Shown in pieces: positions 51,531 through 60,693 of a DNA stretch of 64,000 bases; the stretch's first letter is position 1; every line of letters begins with the position of its first letter. The position numbers and the translations under genes were made by a program. This stretch comes from CAYXTW01 sp964452645 (GTDB taxonomy: Bacteria > Zixibacteria > MSB-5A5 > GN15 > PGXB01), in NCBI GenBank assembly GCA_964452645.1, contig CAYVMO010000008.1, forward strand, positions 58,788 through 122,787, read 5' to 3'. The notes below the pieces were generated by a model. It saw only the letters and a program-made list of their open reading frames with translations. It did not search any database and was not told the DNA's origin.

Positions 51531-52037
51531 ATGTCGAATGCCAGAATTATTTTCCAGAACTGGATTGTCGATCTCGGTTATGATCCGGGACATAAGAGGA
51601 TAATCCTCGATACCGATAATATTATTTTCCCCAATAAGCGCATCACGACAGCCGTCAGGTCGGCGCTCCAGAAAATGTCCGATATCGAACGGGAGTTTAT
51701 CGAAAGATATTATTTTAAGGGCGAGTCATACATAAAAATCGGCCAGATGCTGCGATGGATGCCGTATCGTGTCGAGGCGCTTCATCGCCGCGCTGTCAAA
51801 AAGCTGAGAAAACATCTGGCGCCTTTTGTCAAAAAAGAATTCGGTGTCGAGATCGACATCAAATATGAATGTCCGCTTTGCAAATCACCCTACAAAGATG
51901 AGATAAACAAAATGATAAAAGATAAAAAACCGCAGGAAACCTGGAAAAAAATAATTGGAACCTTAAAGGAGAGATATAATATCATAATCAAAACCCCGCA
52001 GATTTTGATCGGTCACCAAAAATATCATATTGATTAA
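51531..52037 (+). CDS. Sigma region-4-like HTH protein with C-terminal zinc-finger/HTH
   Basis: A 168-residue protein from ATG 51531, preceded by AAAGGAGCGAG; in-frame upstream sequence is unlikely to be translated. Residues ~45-98 form a sigma-70 region-4-like helix-turn-helix (MSDIEREFIERYYFKGESYIKIGQMLRWMPYRVEALHRRAVKKL; core GESYIKIGQML). Residues 114-168 fit a C-x2-C ... H-x3-H zinc-binding motif: Cys114, Cys117, then EINKMI, and His162 with His166 at the end. Both halves look nucleic-acid binding, but there is no region 2, so it is not a full sigma factor. It is followed 11 bases later by an RHH gene. Confidence 0.7.
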   Translation: MSNARIIFQNWIVDLGYDPGHKRIILDTDNIIFPNKRITTAVRSALQKMSDIEREFIERYYFKGESYIKIGQMLRWMPYRVEALHRRAVKKLRKHLAPFVKKEFGVEIDIKYECPLCKSPYKDEINKMIKDKKPQETWKKIIGTLKERYNIIIKTPQILIGHQKYHID

Positions 52038-52048
52038 GGAGAAAAACT

Positions 52049-52300
52049 ATGAAAACCACCGTCCCCAAAAAAGTGCGCGGTGAACATTGTGTAAACATCT
52101 ATGTCGCTTACGAATTCAAGGAGCGACTTAAAAAATTGTCGGAAAAGTATGACCGGACTATGGCCGATATGGTTCGCGCTATCCTGAAAATCGGAATCCC
52201 GATGATGGAAGGCATATCAAAGGCCGAGGAGGAGATGGTTTCCGAGTATATCAAGCTTTTCCGTAAGTTCCGCAGGATAAAAAACTTAAAAGAGATATAG
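52049..52300 (+). CDS. Ribbon-helix-helix (CopG/Arc-like) DNA-binding protein
   Basis: An 83-residue protein. The N-terminal strand-helix-helix HCVNIYVAYEFKERLKKLSEKYDRTMADMVRAIL fits an RHH dimer (beta strand NIYVAY, then two helices). The C-terminal ~35 residues are a charged helix. AAGGAGAAAAACT ribosome site. It lies in one unit with the sigma4-like gene, which could be an autoregulated pair; an antitoxin-type role is possible because RHH proteins are often antitoxins, but no toxin is evident. Confidence 0.75.
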   Translation: MKTTVPKKVRGEHCVNIYVAYEFKERLKKLSEKYDRTMADMVRAILKIGIPMMEGISKAEEEMVSEYIKLFRKFRRIKNLKEI

Positions 52301-52376
52301 GTCATTATTCAGACTTGAATTTTTCGCTTGAATTGATAATGTGTAATTCGTATAATGATTTTTTAGATAAAAAGCC

Positions 52377-53768
52377 ATGTTTGAAAAACAGAGGACTATA
52401 AAAAAGGAAATATCGCTCGAGGGCATCGGGCTGCATACCGGTAATCCGACCAGAATTACCTTTCGGCCCGCTCCGCCCGACAGCGGCGTTAAATTTATTC
52501 GGTCCGACCTGCCTAATAAACCGGCTGTCAAAGCCGATATCGACCACGTTGTCGATATATCCCGCGGGACCACATTGGCCAACGGCAATGCCAGAGTCTG
52601 CACGGTCGAGCATGTCCTGGCGGCGATTTCCGGCCTGCAGATCGATAATCTGAATATCGAGTTGACATCCAACGAGCCCCCGGTCGCCGACGGTTCGGCG
52701 AGACCTTTCGTTGACAAAATCCTGGAGGCCGGCATCATGACCCAAAACGCCGACCGCCAATATCTCGAAATCGATACGACCCTGTCATATTCCGAGCCGG
52801 ATCGGTCGGTCGATATTATCGTCACGCCGGCCGATACTTTTCGCATTACCTTTATGATTGATTACAAAAATCCGGCGCTGGGGACACAGTACACAACTTT
52901 GATTGATCTGGAAAAAGAATTCGTCGATGAATATGCTCCCGCCCGGACTTTTTGTTTTCTTTCCGAGGTCGAAATGCTGCGTAATTTGAATCTGATAAAG
53001 GGGGGAGGTATTCATAATGCGGTGGTGATATATGACTCCGATAAAGGTCAGGTTGAAGTTGACAGGATTCGCAAAGCATTAAATCTGAAAGACGAGGCTT
53101 TTGTCGGAAAAACCGGAATTATCAACGATATTCCGCTGCGCTTTTACAATGAACCGGTTCGTCATAAGGCGCTCGATCTGATTGGCGACCTTTTTCTGAT
53201 AGGTGTGCCCATCAAGGGTCACATTCTGGCGGCTCGCTCGGGACACAAGGCCAATGTCGAGCTCGTTAAAAAACTTCAGGCCTTGTACCGCAAGAAAAAG
53301 CTGGCCAGCCGCTTCCAGAAATCGCTCTCCGAACCGTTCCTGGATATCAACGGTATAATGAATATCATGCCGCATCGTTACCCGTTTCTGCTTATTGACC
53401 GCATTCTGGAACTCGAACCGCTTAAACGTGTCACGGCCATAAAAAACGTCAGTATCAATGAACCGTTTTTCCAGGGGCATTTTCCCGGTTATCCGGTTAT
53501 GCCCGGTGTATTGATTATCGAAGCCATGGCGCAGGCTGGCGGCGTGCTGTTGCTTGAAGCTGTAAAAGAGCCGAAAAACAAACTGGTTTTCTTTTTATCC
53601 ATCGATAAGGTAAAATTTCGCAAGCAGGTGATTCCTGGCGATACACTCCGTTTCGAATTGGAAATGTTGATGTACCGCCGCAACACCTGCAAGATGAGAG
53701 GCAAAACGTACTGCGACGATACTCTCGTGGCCGAAGCCGATCTCATGGCGGTCGTAAAAGATAAATGA
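52377..53768 (+). CDS. lpxC-fabZ: Bifunctional UDP-3-O-acyl-N-acetylglucosamine deacetylase / 3-hydroxyacyl-ACP dehydratase
   Basis: A 463-residue LpxC-FabZ fusion, common in FCB bacteria. LpxC (~1-310) does the committed step of lipid A synthesis, zinc-dependent deacetylation: zinc ligands His79 (EHVLAA), His263 and Asp267 (HKALD), catalytic His290 (SGHKAN). FabZ (~320-463) dehydrates 3-hydroxyacyl-ACP: catalytic His333 in MPHRYPFLLID and Glu382 in GVLIIEAMAQ, with GHFPGYPVMPG before it. The stop overlaps lpxA by 4 bases. First gene of the lipid A operon; lpxD is not nearby. Confidence 0.95.
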   Translation: MFEKQRTIKKEISLEGIGLHTGNPTRITFRPAPPDSGVKFIRSDLPNKPAVKADIDHVVDISRGTTLANGNARVCTVEHVLAAISGLQIDNLNIELTSNEPPVADGSARPFVDKILEAGIMTQNADRQYLEIDTTLSYSEPDRSVDIIVTPADTFRITFMIDYKNPALGTQYTTLIDLEKEFVDEYAPARTFCFLSEVEMLRNLNLIKGGGIHNAVVIYDSDKGQVEVDRIRKALNLKDEAFVGKTGIINDIPLRFYNEPVRHKALDLIGDLFLIGVPIKGHILAARSGHKANVELVKKLQALYRKKKLASRFQKSLSEPFLDINGIMNIMPHRYPFLLIDRILELEPLKRVTAIKNVSINEPFFQGHFPGYPVMPGVLIIEAMAQAGGVLLLEAVKEPKNKLVFFLSIDKVKFRKQVIPGDTLRFELEMLMYRRNTCKMRGKTYCDDTLVAEADLMAVVKDK

Positions 53769-54538
53769 AAGATATCCATCCCACAGCTATTGTCGACAAA
53801 AAAGCCGAAATAGGTGAAAACGTAAAAATCGGCCCGCATACTATCATTGAATCCAATGTCATAATCGATAACGACGTAACTATCGGCGCCAATTGTCTCG
53901 TTGCCGAATATACTGAACTGAAAAAGAACGTTAGTCTTTTTCATGGTGCGGTTGTCGGTACTATTCCCCAGGATCTAAAATTCAAGGGTGAAAAAACGCG
54001 ATTGGTCATTGGCGAAGGCACGACCATTCGTGAATATGCCATGCTTAACCGCGGCACGGCCGAAAGCGGCGAGACGGTTATCGGCAAAAATTGTTTTTTA
54101 ATGGCTTACACTCATGTCGCGCACGACTGTTACCTCGGCGATAACGTAATTATGGCCAACAGCGTCAACCTTGCCGGTCACATCGAGATCGGCGATTATG
54201 CCATCATCGGCGGCGTTGTCCCGGTACATCAGTTTGTCAAAATCGGCGCGCATTCCATGATCGGCGGCGGTTTTCGTGTTCAACAGGATATATGCCCGTA
54301 CGCGCTCGTCGGGGGCTATCCGTTAAAAGTCGCCGGGCTTAATGCCGTTGGCTTGAAGCGGCGCGGTTTTTCGAAAGAAAATATTTTACTTCTGGAAGAA
54401 ACGTTTAAAATCCTGTTTTTCTCGAAGCTGAATACATCACAGGCCGTTGAAAAAATTAAAAATGAAATCGAGATTTCCGATGAAGTCAAAGTTATTCTCG
54501 AATTCATAGCACGCTCTACCCGGGGGATGGTGAAATAA
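53765..54538 (+). CDS. lpxA: UDP-N-acetylglucosamine O-acyltransferase
   Basis: A 257-residue left-handed beta-helix acyltransferase that adds a 3-hydroxyacyl chain to UDP-GlcNAc, first step of lipid A synthesis, in the cytoplasm. It shows hexapeptide repeats from residue 5 (AIVDKKAEIGENVKIGPHTI). The catalytic His120 is in YTHVAHDCYLGDNVIMA, and the C-terminal helical part NAVGLKRRGFSKENILLLEE is the LpxA signature. It overlaps lpxC-fabZ by 4 bases and precedes a Gfo/Idh gene by 44 bases. Confidence 0.95.
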   Translation: MKDIHPTAIVDKKAEIGENVKIGPHTIIESNVIIDNDVTIGANCLVAEYTELKKNVSLFHGAVVGTIPQDLKFKGEKTRLVIGEGTTIREYAMLNRGTAESGETVIGKNCFLMAYTHVAHDCYLGDNVIMANSVNLAGHIEIGDYAIIGGVVPVHQFVKIGAHSMIGGGFRVQQDICPYALVGGYPLKVAGLNAVGLKRRGFSKENILLLEETFKILFFSKLNTSQAVEKIKNEIEISDEVKVILEFIARSTRGMVK

Positions 54539-54582
54539 TCGCTCTGGCGCATAATACATAATTGGCTTGAAATTAATCATCT

Positions 54583-55572
54583 ATGCATAAATTGAAAACA
54601 GCTGTCGTTGGCGTTGGACATCTCGGCCGGCATCATGCCCGATGGTACAATAATATCAATGAGTCGGAACTTGTAGGTGTTTTTGATACTGACTCCGAAA
54701 AATGTCATAACGTAGCCGAACAGCATAAGGTGACCGCCTTTGAAAGTATTTCCGATCTCTTCGGTAAAATCGATGTCGCCTCTGTTGCCGTTCCGACGAC
54801 TTCGCATTTTACGGTCGCTGAGCAACTAATAAAAAATAATATCCACTGCCTGATAGAAAAACCGATAGCGGTAACCTGTCAGGAGGCTGAAGAGTTAATT
54901 AATCTCGCTCAGGAGCGAAATGTCATTCTCTCGGTCGGTTATATCGAGCGATTCAATCCGGCGGTCCAGGCCCTGAAAAACTATGACACCAATCCGCGTT
55001 TTATCGAGGCGCACCGTCTTGCAGTATTCGAGCCGGAGCGTGGGACTGATGTCGCGGTGATATTGGATCTTATGTCGCACGATATCGACCTGGCGCTTCA
55101 TCTAATCAAATCGCCGGTGAAAAATATAGAAGCTTCGGCGGTAGCGGTCGTCTCCGACACGGCCGATATCGCCAATGCCCGATTGACTTTCGAAAACGGC
55201 GCTGTCGCCAACCTTACGGCCAGCCGGATATCGCTTCGTCCGATGAGGAAATTACGGATTTTCCAAAAATCGGGATACTTCTCTCTTGACCTTGCCGAAA
55301 AACAAGCCGATATCTATCGACTGGCGACCGATGCCGGGGCAGATGATTCCGGATTCAGAATTCCGCTCGGAAAATCTGAGCATGAAATCATTTATAAGAA
55401 AGTCGTCGGTCGGGAAGAAGATATGCTCTGCAATGAACTGACCGCTTTTCTTAAGGCGGTGCAATTAAATTCGCAACCCGAGGTGACTGCCGTCGACGCG
55501 GCCGAGGCGCTGCGTGTGGCCATCGAAATCGATCGTATTGGAACGAATGGAGCTGCGGCGCGAGATGGTTGA
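54583..55572 (+). CDS. Gfo/Idh/MocA-family oxidoreductase within the lipid A operon
   Basis: A 329-residue NAD(P)-dependent dehydrogenase. Rossmann start TAVVGVGHLGRHHARWYNN, then the EKPIA motif (CLIEKPIAVTCQEAEELI) near 85-105 and the LDLMSHDIDLALHL motif near ~165. It sits between lpxA and lpxB, the position of GnnA in bacteria that make 3-amino lipid A; GnnA oxidises UDP-GlcNAc at C3 and needs the aminotransferase GnnB, which is absent here. It could therefore be a GnnA-like enzyme or a conserved FCB operon member of other function. It overlaps lpxB by 8 bases. Confidence 0.88.
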   Translation: MHKLKTAVVGVGHLGRHHARWYNNINESELVGVFDTDSEKCHNVAEQHKVTAFESISDLFGKIDVASVAVPTTSHFTVAEQLIKNNIHCLIEKPIAVTCQEAEELINLAQERNVILSVGYIERFNPAVQALKNYDTNPRFIEAHRLAVFEPERGTDVAVILDLMSHDIDLALHLIKSPVKNIEASAVAVVSDTADIANARLTFENGAVANLTASRISLRPMRKLRIFQKSGYFSLDLAEKQADIYRLATDAGADDSGFRIPLGKSEHEIIYKKVVGREEDMLCNELTAFLKAVQLNSQPEVTAVDAAEALRVAIEIDRIGTNGAAARDG

Positions 55573-56683
55573 GGAGAAAACCGTCATATTTCTCTCGGCC
55601 GGTGATCCTTCCGGCGATATCGCCGGTTCCCTTCTGATAAAACAATTACAAACCGATAACAACAAGCTTGAGTTTATCGGTCTTGGCGGACGCCGGATGC
55701 AGGCATCGGGACAACTGCAGATTGTCGATAGTACGAAACTGGCCGTTCTCGGATTCTGGGAAGTAGCTAAGAAGTTTATGTTTTTTAGAAGATTGATGTC
55801 CGATACGATTGCGCTGATAAAAGAAAATAAACCGAAAGTCATTGTTCTTATCGATTATCCCGGATTCAACCTGCGTCTGGCGAAAAAAATAAAGTCACTG
55901 GGAATTCCCGTCGTGTACTATATCTCACCCCAAATCTGGGCTTGGGGAAAAAGAAGAATCACGGAAATCAAGCGTAATGTAAACATGATGCTTTTGATCC
56001 TGCCGTTCGAAAAGAAAATCTATGATGAGGCCGGTATCGACTATAAATTTATCGGACATTACCTTCTGGATGATATGGATAATAAATATATCAAGATGCC
56101 GTACGATGTCGATTCGGATCTGATTGTCCTTATGCCGGGCTCCCGTCCGCAGGAAGTTCAGCGGATGCTGCCGCCATTGCTTGATGCGGCCAGACTGCTA
56201 TCGTCCGGCCGAAATTTACGCTTTGTCGTTGCCGGAGTGAAAGGTGATATAAACTATGATTCATATATAAAGGGAAGCGGCCTGCCGCTTCAAGTCGTCT
56301 TCGGAAAGACACGCGACCTTATTCGAGATAGTCGTCTGGTTATCACTTCCTCCGGAACAGCCACCCTGGAAACCGCTATCATCGGCCGGCCGATGATAGT
56401 TATCTATAAAACCGGTCTTCTGACGTACCTGATCGCCCGTCGTTTGGTCAAATTAAAAAAAATTGCCCTGGTGAATATCACGGCCGGTGAAAATATCGTT
56501 CCGGAACTGATTCAAAATCAGGCGACCCCGGATTCGATCGCGCGCGAGGCAGCTCGTATCCTGAATGACCGAAACCTGTCTCTGGATGTGGTAAACAGAT
56601 TAAATCGTTTAACCGACAGTCTCGGTTCCGGCGGCGTTTCGATTCGTGCTGCCGAAGTCATCGGGGAATTTATAAAGTGCTGA
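55565..56683 (+). CDS. lpxB: Lipid-A-disaccharide synthase
   Basis: A 372-residue GT19 glycosyltransferase making the lipid A disaccharide from UDP-2,3-diacylglucosamine and lipid X, at the inner membrane. Signature blocks: SAGDPSGDIAGSLL at the start, VIVLIDYPGFNLRLAK, YYISPQIWAWGKRR, LMPGSRPQEVQRMLPP, and the nucleotide site SSGTATLETAI. ATG 55565 overlaps the Gfo/Idh gene by 8 bases; ATG 55547 is an alternative. LpxH/LpxI, which make its substrate, are not in this window. Confidence 0.95.
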   Translation: MVEEKTVIFLSAGDPSGDIAGSLLIKQLQTDNNKLEFIGLGGRRMQASGQLQIVDSTKLAVLGFWEVAKKFMFFRRLMSDTIALIKENKPKVIVLIDYPGFNLRLAKKIKSLGIPVVYYISPQIWAWGKRRITEIKRNVNMMLLILPFEKKIYDEAGIDYKFIGHYLLDDMDNKYIKMPYDVDSDLIVLMPGSRPQEVQRMLPPLLDAARLLSSGRNLRFVVAGVKGDINYDSYIKGSGLPLQVVFGKTRDLIRDSRLVITSSGTATLETAIIGRPMIVIYKTGLLTYLIARRLVKLKKIALVNITAGENIVPELIQNQATPDSIAREAARILNDRNLSLDVVNRLNRLTDSLGSGGVSIRAAEVIGEFIKC

Positions 56684-57963
56684 CACTATACGAAATATTT
56701 GCTTTTCTTGTGTACTATATCGCTTTTCCGGTCTTGTACATTTTGTATAGGACCGGTTCACACAAATGGGGCGATCGTCTCGGATTTTATGACAATCAGC
56801 ATATTGAAAAAGATTGCGATATCTGGCTTCATGCATCATCCATGGGTGAGGTCAAAGTCCTCGGTACTATTATCCATGAATTAAAAAAGCTGGAGGAATC
56901 GTTAAGAATACATGTATCGGTGATGACCGAGGCCGGGTACGGCCGGGCGCGTGAATTATTTTCAGGTGATGCTGCCATCGGTTTTCTACCCCTGGATTAT
57001 GCATCACCTATAAAAAGATTTCTGAATGCAGCTAATCCCGCCGCAGCGGTGTTTATCGAAACTGAAATATGGCCCAATATTATCCATGAATTGGGGCGGA
57101 GAAAGATTCCCGTTTTTCTTGCCAACGGCCGACTCTCCGAATCAGCCTGCCGACATTATCGATGGTTCAAATCGGGATTGAAGAATATTTTCGGCTATTA
57201 TAAAATACTTTTGGTGCAAAGTGATGCGGATAGGGAACGTTATCTGAAAATCGGCGTCGAAAGCAGTCATATAAAAGTCATGGGCAGTCTGAAGTTCGAC
57301 GCCCCGGTCAATATTCTGTCTCCTGTAAAACGTGAATTGATAAGAGACGAGCTGCGATTTGATAAAAAAACCAGGCTTTTTACTGCCGGTTCCACCCGTA
57401 ATGGCGAGGAAGAATTGATTCTTGATGCATTTAAAAGATTACTCTCCGATTTTGAGGACATACGATTGATCCTCGCTCCCCGGCATCTGAATCGGCTCGA
57501 TGAAGTATGTAGATTAATAGAAAAACAGGGGCTATCGTACAGCCGCTATTCTTTGCCGGTAAATCTCCCCGATGATATAAAAATCCTTCTGGTGGACAAA
57601 TTCGGCGTTTTGAATGAACTGTATGCTATCTCCGATATTGCCTTTGTCGGCGGAACATTGGTCGATATCGGCGGCCAGAATATACTCGAACCGGTCTGGG
57701 TCGGTGTACCGGTGTTATATGGACCGTCGATTTATAATGTAAAGGATAGTTCCGAGTATATAATAAAGGGCGGCTATGGCGAGATGGTCCGGGACGGCGA
57801 GGGGCTCTGCCAAAAGCTAAGACTTTTCTTGGGCGGCCAAAAAGATTACAAAAGAAAAAGTCCCGACGACATCGAACCGACGCGCGTCTCTCAAACCGCG
57901 CGAATAATATTTGACGGCATTGGCAAAGATGGGAAATATCTGGCTGAAAATAATAACCGATAA
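56677..57963 (+). CDS. waaA: 3-deoxy-D-manno-octulosonic acid transferase
   Basis: A 428-residue Kdo transferase (KdtA/WaaA) that puts Kdo on lipid IVA; GT30 family. N-terminal membrane anchor (YEIFAFLVYYIAFPVLYILY), then WLHASSMGEVKVLGTII with the catalytic-region Glu, VFIETEIWPNII, and LFTAGSTRNGEEELILDAF. The C-terminal half has AFVGGTLVDIGGQNILEPVW. It starts with GTG overlapping lpxB by 7 bases and overlaps lpxK by 35 bases. Number of Kdo residues added cannot be told. Confidence 0.95.
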   Translation: MLTLYEIFAFLVYYIAFPVLYILYRTGSHKWGDRLGFYDNQHIEKDCDIWLHASSMGEVKVLGTIIHELKKLEESLRIHVSVMTEAGYGRARELFSGDAAIGFLPLDYASPIKRFLNAANPAAAVFIETEIWPNIIHELGRRKIPVFLANGRLSESACRHYRWFKSGLKNIFGYYKILLVQSDADRERYLKIGVESSHIKVMGSLKFDAPVNILSPVKRELIRDELRFDKKTRLFTAGSTRNGEEELILDAFKRLLSDFEDIRLILAPRHLNRLDEVCRLIEKQGLSYSRYSLPVNLPDDIKILLVDKFGVLNELYAISDIAFVGGTLVDIGGQNILEPVWVGVPVLYGPSIYNVKDSSEYIIKGGYGEMVRDGEGLCQKLRLFLGGQKDYKRKSPDDIEPTRVSQTARIIFDGIGKDGKYLAENNNR

Positions 57964-58993
57964 AAGCAATCCGGTTTTCTGGCCATTGTTGTTCGTACTA
58001 TGGATAAGTTCTATTTTCTATCGGATCGCATTGTACATTCATAATGTTTTTTCGACGGAGAAAGTAAAACTGCAAACACCCGTTGTTTCTGTCGGTAATC
58101 TGACCGTCGGCGGTTCAGGCAAGACACCGGCGACTATCGAACTGGCCGGATATTGCCTGTCAAAAAATAAAAAAGTCGGCATTGTCGCTTCCGGTTACGG
58201 TCGAAAAAACAAACGCAGCGTTCTGTCGCCGGGCAGTGAATTGTCACAGTTGAGTATCAATGACGCCGGCGATGAAGTCAAAATGATGGCTGAACCGCTT
58301 CCGCGTGTTTACTTCGCTGTTGATCGTACAAAATACGATGCCGCTTCCAATCTCGAAAAAAAATATAAGCCTGATGTCATAATCATCGACGACGGCTACC
58401 AGCACCGAAAGCTATTTAGAAATTTGAATATTCTGCTTATCGAGGCCGGTCTCAATCTTCGAAAAGAATCATTATTCCCGTTGGGGCGGCGGCGTGAACC
58501 GCTGCGCGCGGTTAGCCGCGCCGATGCGGTTATTATAACAAAAACAAACATGTTTCCGATCGATTCTGATTTTCATCAGTGGATTTCCACTAAATTTAAA
58601 TCAAAACCTGTCGCCGAGGTCGAATTTATCAACGAATATCTGGTTTGCGGAGATGAGCGCCGGAGAATCGATAATATCACCGAAAAAATCTATTTTTTCG
58701 CCGCTATCGGTTCTTTCGATATCCTCCTGAATCATCTCGAAAAGCAAATTCCGAATATAATCGGCTTTCGGCAGTTTCCCGATCATTGTCGCTATGAACA
58801 TCATGACATTGCGAAAATCAAGAACGATATTGACAGATTGAAACCTGATTATATTATTACCACTCAAAAGGATTTTGTGAAGATAGGGAAAATTGATTTT
58901 GGTTTGAGAGTCTATACGCTTGATCTGAGACTGCAATTCGTATCAGGCGAAAAATCGTTGTTCGAGACGCTGGATAGAGTCGTAGAAAGTTAA
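57929..58993 (+). CDS. lpxK: Tetraacyldisaccharide 4'-kinase
   Basis: A 354-residue inner-membrane-bound kinase that phosphorylates lipid A disaccharide at 4'. A short hydrophobic N-terminus (PVFWPLLFVLWISSIFYRIALY) leads to the P-loop-type GNLTVGGSGKTPATIEL; then GYGRK, EVKMMAEPLPRVYFAVDRTKYDA, and DDGYQHRKL, all family hallmarks. ATG 57929 is preferred over TTG 57911. Coupled to waaA, and stops two bases before nadB, so all are one operon. Confidence 0.95.
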   Translation: MGNIWLKIITDKSNPVFWPLLFVLWISSIFYRIALYIHNVFSTEKVKLQTPVVSVGNLTVGGSGKTPATIELAGYCLSKNKKVGIVASGYGRKNKRSVLSPGSELSQLSINDAGDEVKMMAEPLPRVYFAVDRTKYDAASNLEKKYKPDVIIIDDGYQHRKLFRNLNILLIEAGLNLRKESLFPLGRRREPLRAVSRADAVIITKTNMFPIDSDFHQWISTKFKSKPVAEVEFINEYLVCGDERRRIDNITEKIYFFAAIGSFDILLNHLEKQIPNIIGFRQFPDHCRYEHHDIAKIKNDIDRLKPDYIITTQKDFVKIGKIDFGLRVYTLDLRLQFVSGEKSLFETLDRVVES

Positions 58994-58995
58994 AG

Positions 58996-60612
58996 ATGGA
59001 ACGCAGGTATGATTTTCTCATAATTGGTTCCGGTATTGCGGGCCTGTTTTTCGCCCAGAAGACAGCCTCACTTCTGCCCGGGTGCAGAGTCGCTGTTATA
59101 ACGAAAAAGACCGAAACAGCTTCCAACACCAACTATGCCCAGGGCGGTATCGCCACCGTCGTCGCCCCGACTGATACTTTTGATTCCCATATAGCCGATA
59201 CGTTGACCTGCGGAGCCGGATTATGTAATGAAAAGGTCGTCCGCAAAGTAGTCCAATTCGGTCCCGAGGCTATCGCCAAACTGGTCGATGTCGGTGTTCG
59301 CTTTACTCGAAGGCGTGGAAAATATGATCTCGGGCGCGAGGGCGGCCATTCGACCAATCGCGTCGTGCATGCCGCCGATCTGACCGGACGTGAAATAGAA
59401 CATGCTTTGCTCAATGCCTGTCGCAAATGGAAAAATGTCGATATCTTCAAAAATACCATCGCCCTCGAATTGATGACCTATAAAAACGGTAATCGACGAC
59501 GAATCTGCGGTGTTTATACTTTTACGGAAGAAGGCCGCGAGTTTAACAGCTTTTATGCGCCGGTGCTGATGCTGGCCACCGGCGGTGTCGGACAGGTTTA
59601 TTTTAATACGACCAATCCCGATATTGCCAGCGGCGACGGTATCGCCATGGCCTATCGCGCCGGGGCGCGGGTCGCCAATCTGGAATTCGTGCAGTTCCAT
59701 CCCACGACATTGTATGATCCGGGACGAAAGCCGTTTTTGATTTCCGAAGCGGTTCGGGGTGAGGGCGGTTTTCTGCTTAATTCCGCCGGTAAGAGGTTTA
59801 TGAGAAAGTACCATCCTCAAAAAGAACTGGCCCCGCGCGATGTCGTTGCTCGTGCTATCGATACCGAACTCAAGGAGTCCGGCGATGATTACGTTTATAT
59901 CGATATCAGCGGCCTGAGCGCTAAGTTCATAAAGGCCCGTTTTCCCAATATCTACCGGCGGTGTCTCCGTCGGGGTTTTGATATCACGCGGGAACCGATA
60001 CCGGTCGTTCCGGCGGCGCATTATGAATGCGGCGGCGTTATGGCCGACATTTACGGCCGTACTGATATCGAAGGCATGTACGTCTGTGGCGAGTCGGCCT
60101 GCACCGGGATGCACGGTGCCAACCGGCTGGCATCGAATTCGCTCCTGGAGGCGGTTGTGATGGCCGATTTTGCCGCGGAAGACGCCGTTAAATTTTTTCA
60201 GAGCCATAAGTTTCCGGATTCGCCGGCCGCCGAACAATGGCTGCATTCCTCATTGTTAAGAAAGAAGGAAAAAATCGTTTTATCGCATGATAAACAGGAG
60301 GTGCGGAAAATTATGTCCGACTTCGTCGGCATTGTCCGCTCCACCGACCGTCTGGAGATGGCTCACGATCGGGTGAATGTAATTTTAAAAGCGATCAATT
60401 CCTATTATCTCGGTCACCCCGTGTCGTACGCAATAGTCGAGCTTCGCAATATCGCACTGGTAGCCGGCCTGATTATCCGCTCGGCGTCACGAAGAAAAGA
60501 ATCGCGCGGTTTGCATTATAATCTCAATTATCCCGAAACCGACGACAAAAAATGGAAACGCAACACCATTATAAAGCCGCCGAATTATGTCGCCGCCAAT
60601 CAAAAGCGTTAA
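58996..60612 (+). CDS. nadB: L-aspartate oxidase
   Basis: A 538-residue FAD enzyme that oxidises L-aspartate to iminoaspartate, first step of de novo NAD synthesis. FAD site IIGSGIAGLFFAQKTA at the start; NYAQGGIATVV, the catalytic-region GREGGHSTNRVVHAADLTG, LATGGVGQVY, and the FAD/substrate site HYECGGVMADIYGRTDIEGMYVCGE (core HYECGGV) are typical. Soluble C-terminal domain has RSTDRLEMA. It follows lpxK by two bases; nadA and nadC are not nearby. A terminator-like hairpin is after the stop. Confidence 0.95.
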   Translation: MERRYDFLIIGSGIAGLFFAQKTASLLPGCRVAVITKKTETASNTNYAQGGIATVVAPTDTFDSHIADTLTCGAGLCNEKVVRKVVQFGPEAIAKLVDVGVRFTRRRGKYDLGREGGHSTNRVVHAADLTGREIEHALLNACRKWKNVDIFKNTIALELMTYKNGNRRRICGVYTFTEEGREFNSFYAPVLMLATGGVGQVYFNTTNPDIASGDGIAMAYRAGARVANLEFVQFHPTTLYDPGRKPFLISEAVRGEGGFLLNSAGKRFMRKYHPQKELAPRDVVARAIDTELKESGDDYVYIDISGLSAKFIKARFPNIYRRCLRRGFDITREPIPVVPAAHYECGGVMADIYGRTDIEGMYVCGESACTGMHGANRLASNSLLEAVVMADFAAEDAVKFFQSHKFPDSPAAEQWLHSSLLRKKEKIVLSHDKQEVRKIMSDFVGIVRSTDRLEMAHDRVNVILKAINSYYLGHPVSYAIVELRNIALVAGLIIRSASRRKESRGLHYNLNYPETDDKKWKRNTIIKPPNYVAANQKR

Positions 60613-60617
60613 TCTTG

Positions 60618-60668
60618 AGTCAGGAACCGTGTCGAAGATTCTGAGCTTTGCGAAGTACGCTCCTGACT
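60618..60668. terminator. Hairpin after nadB
   Basis: AGTCAGGA (60618-60625) pairs with TCCTGACT (60661-60668) across a 35-base loop. It lies 5 bases after nadB. It resembles a dispersed repeat more than a compact terminator, and no T-run follows. Confidence 0.35.
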
Positions 60669-60693
60669 TATTAATATTAAATCCGGAGTATAT

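Noticed and set aside
59221..60246. 341-codon minus-strand frame opposite nadB
   Set aside because: nadB is unmistakable on the plus strand; long antisense frames are expected in this codon usage.
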